From: an uncultured Prevotella sp.
GTDB taxonomy: Bacteria; Bacteroidota; Bacteroidia; Bacteroidales; Bacteroidaceae
Length of the DNA: 64,000 nt
Reading direction: 5' to 3'
NCBI GenBank assembly: GCA_900314935.1
Contig: OMXE01000002.1
Location: 92,263-156,262, forward strand
The stretch's first letter is position 1, and each line of letters begins with the position of its first letter. The translations under genes and the position numbers were made by a program. Positions 25,198-33,227 of the stretch are shown one piece after another. The notes under the pieces were generated by a model that was given only the letters and a program-made list of their open reading frames with translations, made no database searches and had not been told where the DNA came from.

Positions 25198-26415
25198 ATG
25201 GCAGGTCTCTATATCCATCTTCCTTTTTGCAAAAGCAGGTGCATCTACTGTGCTTTCTACTCCACCACCCAACATGAGCGGATGGACGACTATGTGACTG
25301 CCCTCTGCAAGGAAATGGAACTGAGAAACACTCCACCCTCCTCCCTCCCCACTCCACATTCCACACTCCACATTCCACATTCCACATTCCACACTCCACA
25401 CTCCACACTCCACACAATATACCTCGGCGGCGGTACGCCTTCTCAGCTCCCCCCTGCCCTGCTCCATCGTCTGTTTCATAATATATATAAGGTATATGAG
25501 GTGGCGACCGATGCGGAAATCACCATGGAGTGCAACCCTGATGATATCACGCCCGACTATGCGCAGGTGATTGGCGAGCTGCCCGTAAACAGGGTGAGCA
25601 TGGGTGCGCAGACCTTCTCGGATGAGCGTCTGCGGTTCCTGCACCGCAGGCATAACAGCCGTCAGGTAAGGGAGGCGGTTGACCTGCTCCGCCAGAACGG
25701 CATACAGAATATCAGTATCGACCTGATGTTCGGTTTCCCTGGGGAGACGATACAGGATTGGGAGCAGGATATACACGATGCCCTTGCACTGGACGTGGAA
25801 CACCTGTCGGCCTATTCCCTGATGATTGAGGAAGGAACGGAGCTGTATCGGAGGTTCGGGAGTGCGGGGGTACGGGAGTATGAGAACAGTAAAGAGGAGC
25901 TGGAGCGGGAGATGTATGAGACACTCATCGACCGACTCGCTGCCGCGGGGTACGAACACTACGAGATCTCGAACTTCGCCAAGAAGGGATTCCGCTCCCG
26001 TCATAACAGCAGCTACTGGAACGACACACCGTATATCGGCATCGGTGCCGCCGCCCACAGCTACTGTCCGCCTGCGCTCCATCCCCAAGGACTGGGAAAG
26101 CGCAGCTGGAACGTGGCGGATATCAAAGCGTATATCGAGGGAATGAAACAGGGGAAGCGGCTCTTCGAGGAAGAGACCATCGATGCTGACACGCATTACA
26201 ATGATTTGGTGACCGTTGCCTTGCGCACCCGGGAAGGACTGGACCTGTCGGCATTGTCGGAAAAGCACAGGACGTATGCCATTAAAAATGCCCGTCGCTT
26301 CATCAACGACGGGCTACTCGAGCTCACTGACAACCGTCTTCACCTTACCCGGCGCGGACTGTTCGTCAGCGATATGATCATGACGGAACTGATTACTCTT
26401 CAACAATCGTCTTGA
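25198..26415 (+). CDS. hemW: Radical SAM protein HemW (CPO3/heme chaperone type)
   Basis: The 405-residue protein has CKSRCIYC (Cys11, Cys15, Cys18; the cluster-binding CxxxCxxC with the extra conserved Tyr17), IYLGGGTPS, MECNPDD and the HemW C-terminal domain. HemW is thought to deliver heme or act in its use. Residues 45-73 are an insertion made of HST/PHST repeats encoded by TCCACATTCCAC-type repeats (25330-25416); without it the length is the usual about 376. The last 23 bp overlap the end of the convergent gene. Confidence 0.92.
   Translation: MAGLYIHLPFCKSRCIYCAFYSTTQHERMDDYVTALCKEMELRNTPPSSLPTPHSTLHIPHSTFHTPHSTLHTIYLGGGTPSQLPPALLHRLFHNIYKVYEVATDAEITMECNPDDITPDYAQVIGELPVNRVSMGAQTFSDERLRFLHRRHNSRQVREAVDLLRQNGIQNISIDLMFGFPGETIQDWEQDIHDALALDVEHLSAYSLMIEEGTELYRRFGSAGVREYENSKEELEREMYETLIDRLAAAGYEHYEISNFAKKGFRSRHNSSYWNDTPYIGIGAAAHSYCPPALHPQGLGKRSWNVADIKAYIEGMKQGKRLFEEETIDADTHYNDLVTVALRTREGLDLSALSEKHRTYAIKNARRFINDGLLELTDNRLHLTRRGLFVSDMIMTELITLQQSS
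25330..25416. repeat. In-frame ACTCCACATTCC repeats inside hemW
   Basis: Tandem 9- to 10-bp units CTCCACA/TTCCACA encode PHSTLH-like peptides between two conserved blocks of HemW. The same units occur in intergenic DNA at about 739-770 and inside the ABC-F and tex genes. Confidence 0.9.
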
Positions 26416-27199
26416 ACTTGTTCCATCCATCCACCGACTTGAAGTCTTCGGCGGAACCTCTGGGAACAATCACACGGGCGCTATTGAGCACACCCTCTTC
26501 GAAGGCCATGCCGATGCTGGCGCGAGTCATGTTGCAACGGATGGTCTGCAGCGGACAGCCATAGAAGGAGAAGTCGCTGATGCTCCAGATGCTGGCGGGC
26601 AGCGTTACGCTCTTCAAGGTGGAAACACCACGGAAGGCACTGGGATAGATCTCGATGACGCCACGGGGCACCTCGTACGACTCCAGTTTCTTGGCCTGCG
26701 GACAGCGCACCAAGCGTTCCTTCTCGGAGTTGAACAGAATGCCATCTTCAGAGAGGAAGAACGGACTGTTCTTCACCTTGATCTCTGCCAGGTTCGGACA
26801 AGAGGAGAAGGCATCGTTGGAGATGGACTGTACGCTGTTAGGGATTGTGATACTACGGAAAGCGCCGCAACCATAGAAGAACAGGGTTGACAGACGGTTG
26901 TCCTCGGTATAGGCACTCTTGTCTTCTTCAAGCGGATAATAGCTGTCGCCACCCTTCACGATGGTAGCATCCGACAGGTCGAGCTCAGCCAGCTTGGCCT
27001 TACCCATCTCACGGATCACCTTGATATCATTACCATTGAGCGGACCGGAAACCTTCAGACTGGTTATCGTTGCACGCTCTGCAGCAGAAATCTGGTTTCC
27101 CAATGTTCCTGCTGTACTTACTGTCACACTCTTCTGCGCCCATGCCACCGACAGGGAAAGCAGACAAATCATTGAAAGAAAGATTCTTTTCATCGTCAA
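26393..27199 (-). CDS. Secreted BspA-type leucine-rich-repeat protein
   Basis: The 268-residue protein has a signal peptide (residues 3-21, ends AWA) and BspA-like LRR_5 repeats: FFYGCGAFRSITIPNSV, SSCPNLAEI, FRGVSTLKSVTLPASI and FYGCPLQTI. BspA-like proteins are surface or secreted adhesin-type proteins in Bacteroidales. It is shorter than most, with about four clear repeats. The -7 box TATCTTTG lies at 27229-27236. The ATG at 27193 is equally possible. Confidence 0.88.
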   Translation of the reverse strand: MTMKRIFLSMICLLSLSVAWAQKSVTVSTAGTLGNQISAAERATITSLKVSGPLNGNDIKVIREMGKAKLAELDLSDATIVKGGDSYYPLEEDKSAYTEDNRLSTLFFYGCGAFRSITIPNSVQSISNDAFSSCPNLAEIKVKNSPFFLSEDGILFNSEKERLVRCPQAKKLESYEVPRGVIEIYPSAFRGVSTLKSVTLPASIWSISDFSFYGCPLQTIRCNMTRASIGMAFEEGVLNSARVIVPRGSAEDFKSVDGWNKFKTIVEE

Positions 27200-27228
27200 G
27201 TTGAGTTAAATGATTACTATCGGAAGAC

Positions 27229-27236
27229 AAAGATAA
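27229..27236 (-). promoter_or_regulatory. -7 box of the BspA-type gene
   Basis: Reverse-strand TATCTTTG, 30 nt before the ATG. Confidence 0.6.
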
Positions 27237-27319
27237 ACAAAAAGACAGATAATTGTTCAAAAATTTACCTTTTATGAATTTTTTACATGTTTTTTTACAT
27301 TACTTTAAAAAGATATTCG

Positions 27320-27327
27320 TATATTTG
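27320..27327 (+). promoter_or_regulatory. -7 box of the lactate permease gene
   Basis: TATATTTG, 63 nt before the ATG at 27391, in a very AT-rich region. Confidence 0.55.
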
Positions 27328-27390
27328 TGCTGTTTTTATTTACCTATGAAACTTATATAATAACAAAATTCATAACTAAAAATCGTTTTT

Positions 27391-28995
27391 ATGTCAGCAT
27401 TAGTATCAGTCATCCCAATTGTACTACTCATCGTATTGATGATGGGTTTCAAGGTGTCCGGCTACAAGAGTGCCATCGTGACACTTATCGTTACTATCCT
27501 TCTGGCTTTGTTCGCAGCACCTGCCATGGGCATTGTTCCTGAGAAATTTGCCGAAGCATCCATCTTCGGACTCTCATGGTGGTCGATCGTGGAAGGATTA
27601 CTGAAGGCCTGTTTCCCGATTATCCTGATTATTATCTGTGCCATCTTCAGTTACAATATCCTTTGTGAGACCAAGGAGATTGAGACCATCAAGACGCAGT
27701 TTATCCAGATGACCTCCGACAAGGGTCTGCTGGTACTGCTCCTTACCTGGGGTCTGGGAGGTGTGCTCGAAGGTATGGCCGGCTTCGGTACGGCTGTGGC
27801 TATCCCAGCCGCCATCCTTATCGGATTAGGTTTCAAACCGATGTTCTCGGCTGTGATCTGTTTGATTGCCAACACCGTGGCCGTGGGCTTCGGCGCCGTT
27901 GGTCTGCCTGCCACCACACTGGCTAACCAGGTAGCTGCAGAAGGAGTGGCCTCTCCGGAGATGCTCTGCGAGGTTGCCACCTTCATCATCATCCAGCTCG
28001 CGCTGATGTTCTACATCACCCCGTTCCTGATTCTGATGATGACCGACCGTAAGAAGATCTTGAAGAATATCTCGCTGGCGTTGTTCGTGGGAACATTCTC
28101 CATCATCGTGCAGTTCTGCTGCGCCCACTTCATCGGTCCGGAGACACCTGCTATCTTAGGTTCCGTGGCTGCCATCATCGCCATGCTGATCTACAATAAG
28201 CTGTTCATCCGTGATGAGAATCCTTCCGACGAGGTGATTGTGGAGAAGAAGAAGTTCGGTCTGGCCAAGACCCTGAAGGCCTGGAGCGTGTACGGACTCA
28301 TCATCTTCTTCATCCTTATCTCAAGTAAGATCGTTCCAGCCATCAATACCGCACTGAACAGTACGCTGGTTACCCAGTTCAGTCTGCCCGTCACAGGTAA
28401 CGCCTTCAAGTTCGGCTGGCTCTCCAATGCGGGTCTGATGATCTTCCTGGGTGCGATGATTGGTGGTTTGATTCAGGGCATGAGCTTCGGCAGACTGTTG
28501 AAGCTGCTGGCGAAGACTACCTTGAACCTGCAGAAGACCGCTGTCACCATCTGCTGCTTGGTGGCCATGGCCATGCTGATGAACAATACGGGTATGACGA
28601 ACGATATTGCCAAGGGTCTGGTTGCCCTTACCGGTACCTTCTTCCCGTTCTTCGCTCCGCTCATCGGTTCTATCGGAACGTTTGTAACTGGTAGTGCCAC
28701 CAACGCCAACATCCTTTTCGGAAAGCTGCAGGCTACTGCTGCCAGCGACCTCGGACTGGTGAACCAGAGTACCTTCTTCGGCGTGAGTGGAAACGAGACC
28801 AACTGGCTCGCCGCCGCCAACTGCGCAGGTTCTGAAGGTGGTAAGCTGCTCTCACCACAGAGTATTGCCATTGCTACGGCTGCTTGCGACATGGAAGGAC
28901 AGGATGGTGATATCATGCGTAAGACCATGCCGTTTGCCATCTTCTGGATCCTGATGAACGGTCTGATGGTATTCTTAGGACTGCATGTGTTCTAA
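27391..28995 (+). CDS. lctP: L-lactate permease
   Basis: The 534-residue protein belongs to the LctP/LldP family of lactate (and glycolate)/proton symporters. Signs are the many hydrophobic helices (about 13), GMAGFGTAVAIPAAILIGLG near residues 131-150, and GSIGTFVTGSATNANILFG near 427-445. No lactate dehydrogenase lies nearby. A strong terminator follows. Confidence 0.92.
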   Translation: MSALVSVIPIVLLIVLMMGFKVSGYKSAIVTLIVTILLALFAAPAMGIVPEKFAEASIFGLSWWSIVEGLLKACFPIILIIICAIFSYNILCETKEIETIKTQFIQMTSDKGLLVLLLTWGLGGVLEGMAGFGTAVAIPAAILIGLGFKPMFSAVICLIANTVAVGFGAVGLPATTLANQVAAEGVASPEMLCEVATFIIIQLALMFYITPFLILMMTDRKKILKNISLALFVGTFSIIVQFCCAHFIGPETPAILGSVAAIIAMLIYNKLFIRDENPSDEVIVEKKKFGLAKTLKAWSVYGLIIFFILISSKIVPAINTALNSTLVTQFSLPVTGNAFKFGWLSNAGLMIFLGAMIGGLIQGMSFGRLLKLLAKTTLNLQKTAVTICCLVAMAMLMNNTGMTNDIAKGLVALTGTFFPFFAPLIGSIGTFVTGSATNANILFGKLQATAASDLGLVNQSTFFGVSGNETNWLAAANCAGSEGGKLLSPQSIAIATAACDMEGQDGDIMRKTMPFAIFWILMNGLMVFLGLHVF

Positions 28996-29016
28996 TAAGT
29001 AATGTTCTTTAATAGG

Positions 29017-29043
29017 AAAAGGCGGGATATCCCGCCTTTTTCT
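29017..29043 (+). terminator. Terminator of the lactate permease gene
   Basis: AAAAGGCGGGATATCCCGCC followed by a T-run: a self-complementary stem about 20 nt past the stop. The reverse strand could end the TonB-receptor remnant. Confidence 0.88.
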
Positions 29044-29045
29044 CG

Positions 29046-29200
29046 TTAGAAGTGAATCCTAAAATCAATCCCTACCTGTAAGGGGTTTGCGCGCTGTGCA
29101 AAGTAATGTGTGCCACCGGCAGCACTGCTTTGCACAGCAAATGTATTGTACCTTGTGTCTGTCAGATTACGGCCCCAGAGAGAAACGACAAATCTATGAG
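29046..29200 (-). pseudogene. 3' remnant of a TonB-dependent receptor gene
   Basis: The reverse strand encodes about 50 residues: HRFVVSLWGRNLTDTRYNTF, then FAQRANPLQVGIDFRIHF and a stop. This is the last two beta-strands of a TonB-dependent outer-membrane receptor, including the NLTD turn and the terminal aromatic Phe. Upstream the frame meets a stop and then the next gene, so only the last 5-7 % of a receptor is left. It is a relic of a deletion. Confidence 0.85.
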
Positions 29201-29205
29201 GATTG

Positions 29206-30243
29206 TTATTCGTTCATCGCTCCGCAGTTGGGACAACGACCTTTCTGACGAATGGGCGTACCGCATTGTCCACAAACATACCGGCAATGCGAACTGTTGT
29301 AATAATGCTTCAGCGCACAATAGACATACACCGCCAGGAGTATATATCCTATATAATATAAGGTGGTAAGACTGAATATGATGTAGTTGATGGCGCATAC
29401 ACCTCCCAAGCCGCAAAGATACAACATGGCATCATTGAACGGAAGATGCTGGCGCACCACATCCACGCAGGCCAGTCCTAAGATCAGCATCAGCCATACA
29501 CAGACCAGGAATACCGTGAGAATCGGGGGAACGCCGAAGGGGTTCAAGGTTGGATGGAAATAGAACTGCTGCCACACATCAGGAGCGAAAAGCTGAATAC
29601 TGGCATACAAGGTGGCTGATATGGCCACGGTGAGCGCCAGCAGTGTGGGATAGATACTGTCGATATCATTGAAATGTACGATCTTGGCATTCTTCCTCCG
29701 GATGATATACAGCAGATAAGCCACGGCAATGAAGCTGATGACGACCAAGAAGATCAGCAGGTGGGTATCCGAGAAGGTGGAGATAAACTGCGAGATAGGA
29801 TCGTCGGGCACCACCTTGGGCAGCAGTTCCGACTCATGTGCCCAGCCGAACGTCATCTGATCGCGTGCCACCTGCACCCACACCGAGTCGATACTGTCGT
29901 TGGGCATGATGCGTATGTCGGCCACCACCAGATGGTCGTGACGATTCACGGGGAAGGTATCGATGGGCATCATACTCACCGCCTCTTCTGGCTGCGAACG
30001 CATCAGGTAAAGGGTATCGGCCTTCACCACGAAGTTGAAGTTCTCCGAGTAATGATGCTTGCGGGCAAAGAGTATAGAATCCTGTCGGCGCGCCATGTCG
30101 GCAGAGTCCAACACCTCCTCGGCGCGTAGCACATCGGCTTCACCCCTACCCTTCCTGTCGTAACAGCCAGACAACATCAGAAGGGAAAGTAGGACCACGG
30201 TCCACCATCGTAACGATCTAACAAATGTCATCATATCTCTCAT
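29206..30243 (-). CDS. Lipoprotein/membrane protein with C-terminal zinc ribbon
   Basis: The 345-residue product has a lipobox (LLMLSGC, Cys27), a soluble extracytoplasmic domain with an SH3-like section (VWVQVARDQMTFGWAHESEL), several membrane segments from about 160 to 310 and a C-terminal cytosolic zinc ribbon with two CxxC motifs (CGQCG, CPNCG). The start overlaps the U32 stop by 4 nt. Function unknown; the operon with metA and a U32 peptidase gives no clear hint. Confidence 0.75.
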   Translation of the reverse strand: MRDMMTFVRSLRWWTVVLLSLLMLSGCYDRKGRGEADVLRAEEVLDSADMARRQDSILFARKHHYSENFNFVVKADTLYLMRSQPEEAVSMMPIDTFPVNRHDHLVVADIRIMPNDSIDSVWVQVARDQMTFGWAHESELLPKVVPDDPISQFISTFSDTHLLIFLVVISFIAVAYLLYIIRRKNAKIVHFNDIDSIYPTLLALTVAISATLYASIQLFAPDVWQQFYFHPTLNPFGVPPILTVFLVCVWLMLILGLACVDVVRQHLPFNDAMLYLCGLGGVCAINYIIFSLTTLYYIGYILLAVYVYCALKHYYNSSHCRYVCGQCGTPIRQKGRCPNCGAMNE

Positions 30244-32111
30244 CTTTCATCTTCCCCATACACATTCATCTGACACTCACTGCATTGGAATTCCAGACGG
30301 AAACGTCTGCCATCATCCAGCTTCAGATACAACGGTTCCTTCCAAGGAGACTTCTCCCCACCATTTTTCACGCAATAGCCCAGACTGTATTTCAGACAGT
30401 GCCGACACTGCATGATGAGTGGATTCTTCACAGGCGAGAGCTCAAAGGCAGGAGCAATCTCTTTCAGTCCTTGCTGCTCATAGAATGCCCGCGCCTGTTG
30501 GTTGGCAATATTGAACAGATAAGGATATTTGTACAAAGATGAGAGATGAGGGATGAAAGATGAAAGATTACTACCGCTGTGACTATCTGTAGAGGATACA
30601 GGTGTCTGAACGGTTTCTTCACTATTCACTATTACCTTTTCACTTACCTCCCTTCTCATCTCTGTCAACACACTTGATGGAATGAAGAACGGGAAATCCT
30701 GGGGAACGAAATGCACGGAAGTGCACTCGTAAGGGGTATTACCCAGTTTCGACAGTTGTCGGACGATGTTCTCATGCTGCGACTTCTGAGCCAACTGTTT
30801 CTCCATGGGGAAACGGACGCTTTGAGTACCCATCTGCAGTTCGAAGCCGTTATCCACCTCCCGTAAAGTCATCTCCACAGGAATCTTCCGCACGGCCGTC
30901 TTACCCATCATCACACGCTGAAACTCCTGGTCGAAGTTCCTATATAATGCCATTCCCGGCTTGAGGTCGGCAGGCATCTGATAAGGATACAATCGGTTCC
31001 CATCCGCCCTGTTCACGCGAAAGCCCTCCAGTACCATTGACCTTCGTCCTTCCTCCTTAAAGAAGCACAACCCATCACCATTGGCAAACGAAGCTGTTCC
31101 GGCCACATTGAATGAGTTACCCCGGATCTCCTTCACCTTTCCTACATACTCGCCCAATGCCTTGGGGGTATCAGGAGAGAAGATGTTGGGCTTCCGTCCG
31201 TACAGGAAATAATCGGTAAAACCACGATTGAAGGTCTTCTGTAAGTTCGGAGTAAACGAATACGTGCATGTTCCCAGAGAAGCACGACAGTATTTGTCGG
31301 GATGACGGGCAATGATCTCGTTGAGTCGCTGACTATATGCTGCCGTGACGTTCTTCACGTAGTCGATATCCTTCAGCCTACCTTCAATCTTGAACGACAC
31401 AGCCCCAGCCTCCATCAGTTCCTCCAGCTGTTCGATTCGACACATATCCTTCAAGGAGAGCAGATGACGACCGCGTTCTATCACGTTCCCATCGGCATCT
31501 TCCAAGTCGAACGGCAACCGACAGAACTGGGCACAGGCTCCTCTGTTGGCACTTCTGCCGAAACAATACTGCGAAGCATAGCACTGACCGGAATAGCTCA
31601 CACACAGGGCACCATGCACAAACACCTCCAGTTCTACATCGGGAACGGCTTGATGAATGGCGGCAATCTCTTTCAACGACAGTTCCCGCGCCAGTACCAC
31701 CCGACGGAAGCCAAGGGAACGTAACCACTGTACCTTCTCGATGGTGCGGTTATCAGTCTGGGTGGAAGCGTGAAAGTCAGTTGAAAGTTGATAGTTGATA
31801 GTTGATAGTTGATAGAGGCCCATGTCCTGAACGAGGATGGCATCAACGTTTGCTGCCTGCAAATCCTGCAGCAACCGCTGTGTGTCCTCCAGTTCCTCAT
31901 CATAGATAATGGTGTTGACAGTGACATATACCTTTGCGCCAAACTGATGGGCATAGGTGCAGAGTTGTGCTATATCTTCTACCGAATTACCGGCAGCCAC
32001 CCTTGCACCAAAGCGTTGTGCTCCGATATACACGGCATCAGCGCCATGATCAATGGCGGCGATTCCACATTCCAGGTTCTTGGCGGGAGCCAGTAGTTCG
32101 ATTTTATCCAA
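30240..32111 (-). CDS. Peptidase U32 family protein (RNA-hydroxylation type)
   Basis: The 623-residue product starts IELLAPAKNLECGIAAIDHG and has the U32 signature EVFVHGALCVSYSGQCYAS with cysteines CAQFCR, as in TrhP/RlhA, which hydroxylate tRNA or 23S rRNA uridine/cytidine. The start is TTG at 32111: GAGGAG lies directly upstream, no ATG fits, and the TTG overlaps the metA stop by 8 nt. Two non-family inserts are repeats: QLSTINYQLST (about 31770-31815) and SSFIPHLSSL (about 30535-30600). Which RNA is modified is unknown. Confidence 0.85.
   Translation of the reverse strand: MDKIELLAPAKNLECGIAAIDHGADAVYIGAQRFGARVAAGNSVEDIAQLCTYAHQFGAKVYVTVNTIIYDEELEDTQRLLQDLQAANVDAILVQDMGLYQLSTINYQLSTDFHASTQTDNRTIEKVQWLRSLGFRRVVLARELSLKEIAAIHQAVPDVELEVFVHGALCVSYSGQCYASQYCFGRSANRGACAQFCRLPFDLEDADGNVIERGRHLLSLKDMCRIEQLEELMEAGAVSFKIEGRLKDIDYVKNVTAAYSQRLNEIIARHPDKYCRASLGTCTYSFTPNLQKTFNRGFTDYFLYGRKPNIFSPDTPKALGEYVGKVKEIRGNSFNVAGTASFANGDGLCFFKEEGRRSMVLEGFRVNRADGNRLYPYQMPADLKPGMALYRNFDQEFQRVMMGKTAVRKIPVEMTLREVDNGFELQMGTQSVRFPMEKQLAQKSQHENIVRQLSKLGNTPYECTSVHFVPQDFPFFIPSSVLTEMRREVSEKVIVNSEETVQTPVSSTDSHSGSNLSSFIPHLSSLYKYPYLFNIANQQARAFYEQQGLKEIAPAFELSPVKNPLIMQCRHCLKYSLGYCVKNGGEKSPWKEPLYLKLDDGRRFRLEFQCSECQMNVYGEDER
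30535..30620. repeat. In-frame repeats in the U32 gene, C-terminal site
   Basis: GATGAGAGATGAGGGATGAA-type units encode SSFIPHLSS and nearby serine-rich residues, in a gap between conserved blocks. Confidence 0.7.
31770..31818. repeat. In-frame TTGATAGT repeats in the U32 gene
   Basis: Four units of GTTGATA(GTT) in tandem encode a YQLSTINYQLST peptide inside the U32 domain. This unit is a common intergenic repeat in Prevotella, by my recollection. Confidence 0.85.
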
Positions 32112-33021
32112 TCTCCTCGATATTATACGGAGTGGTCTGGTAAACGTAGTAGTTGATCCAGTTAGAGAACAAGAGGTTCGCATGGGCTCGCCAGCGCACC
32201 ACGGGTCCTTTGGCAGGATCATCATCGCGGTAGTAGTTCTTAGGCATGTCCACATCATCCCGTTTTCCCATATCACGACGGTACTCGTTGTCGAGTGTGT
32301 CGGGCGCATATTCTAGATGTCCCGTGATGAAGAACTCTCGTCCCTCTCGGGCCATCACAATACTCACGCCGCTCTCTTTACCCTCAGCCAGCAGTGTGAG
32401 CTGATCGTTGGCAAGGATATCTTCGCGGTGAAGCTCAGTATGACGACTATGCGGCATGAAGAACACATCATCGAAGCCACGGAAGATGGGCATGCGGGGA
32501 TAGAGGATATGCTGTTCGAAGATGCCGAACATCTTCTTCTGCAAAGGATATTTCTGTATGCCATAGTGATAGAAGAGTCCTGCCTGTGCTGCCCAGCAGA
32601 TATAGAACGTACTGGTTACATGCGTCTTTGCCCATTCAAAGATGCCCGACACCTCGTCCCAATAGGTCACCTCCTGGAAATCAAACTGTTCCACAGGAGC
32701 TCCCGTAATAATCATCCCGTCGAACTTCTTGTTGCGGAGCTCGTCGAAATCCTTGTAGAACATCATCATGTGCTCGATGGGCGTGTTCTTCGGGGTATGA
32801 CTCTTCAGTTTCATGAACGTGATGTCCAGCTGCAGAGGAGTGTTCGACAGCAGACGGATCAGATCGGTCTCTGTCGTGATCTTCAGCGGCATCAGGTTCA
32901 GAATGGCAATCTTCAGCGGACGGATATCCTGGGTATGTGCCCTGGTATCATCCATCACGAAGATATTCTCCTGTTTCAGAATATCTATCGCAGGTAACAG
33001 ATCTGGTATTCTTAATGGCAT
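32104..33021 (-). CDS. metA: Homoserine O-acyltransferase
   Basis: The 305-residue protein is MetA, which acylates homoserine for methionine synthesis. Seen: MPLRIPDLLPAIDIL start, LNLMPLKITTETDL, ITGAPVEQFDFQEVTYW, catalytic Cys in FYICWAAQAG, and ITGHLEYA with His/Glu. Acetyl versus succinyl use cannot be told with confidence. The start is ATG 33021; a longer frame lies within the repeat and has no match. First of the three-gene operon metA-U32-lipoprotein. Confidence 0.93.
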   Translation of the reverse strand: MPLRIPDLLPAIDILKQENIFVMDDTRAHTQDIRPLKIAILNLMPLKITTETDLIRLLSNTPLQLDITFMKLKSHTPKNTPIEHMMMFYKDFDELRNKKFDGMIITGAPVEQFDFQEVTYWDEVSGIFEWAKTHVTSTFYICWAAQAGLFYHYGIQKYPLQKKMFGIFEQHILYPRMPIFRGFDDVFFMPHSRHTELHREDILANDQLTLLAEGKESGVSIVMAREGREFFITGHLEYAPDTLDNEYRRDMGKRDDVDMPKNYYRDDDPAKGPVVRWRAHANLLFSNWINYYVYQTTPYNIEEIG

Positions 33022-33049
33022 AATTCTCTCTACCTTTGCAATTTGAGTG

Positions 33050-33137
33050 CAAAGGTACGAATAAGTGAGAGAAATGCAAAAGGAAAACTCGTTTTTCTTT
33101 TCATTTCCGAACGTGAGTACCTTCGGCGAAGTCAAAG
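33050..33137. repeat. Single 83-bp repeat unit with the metA -7 box
   Basis: This is the same family as 252-475: it begins CAAAGGTACGAATAAGTGAG and ends at a second CAAAGGTA at 33133. The proximal CAAAGGTA (33050-33057) is the reverse-strand TACCTTTG box 28 nt before metA. Confidence 0.85.
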
Positions 33138-33182
33138 GTACGGAAAAATACTTAGAATCGTTCATTTTCCCACCTATTATTC

Positions 33183-33212
33183 TTTGGAGTCGGTAAAAAA
33201 TGATTATCTTTG
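33183..33212 (+). promoter_or_regulatory. Promoter of the Kelch-AraC regulator
   Basis: TTTG at 33183-33186, an 18-bp spacer and TATCTTTG at 33205-33212. It supports the start codon at 33228 and not the earlier one at 33210. Confidence 0.65.
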
Positions 33213-33227
33213 TCGAAAATTCAAGGC

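Noticed and set aside
25117-26268. 383-codon minus-strand frame over hemW
   Set aside because: It is opposite a conserved gene with a clear radical SAM motif and contains the repeat in noise translation.
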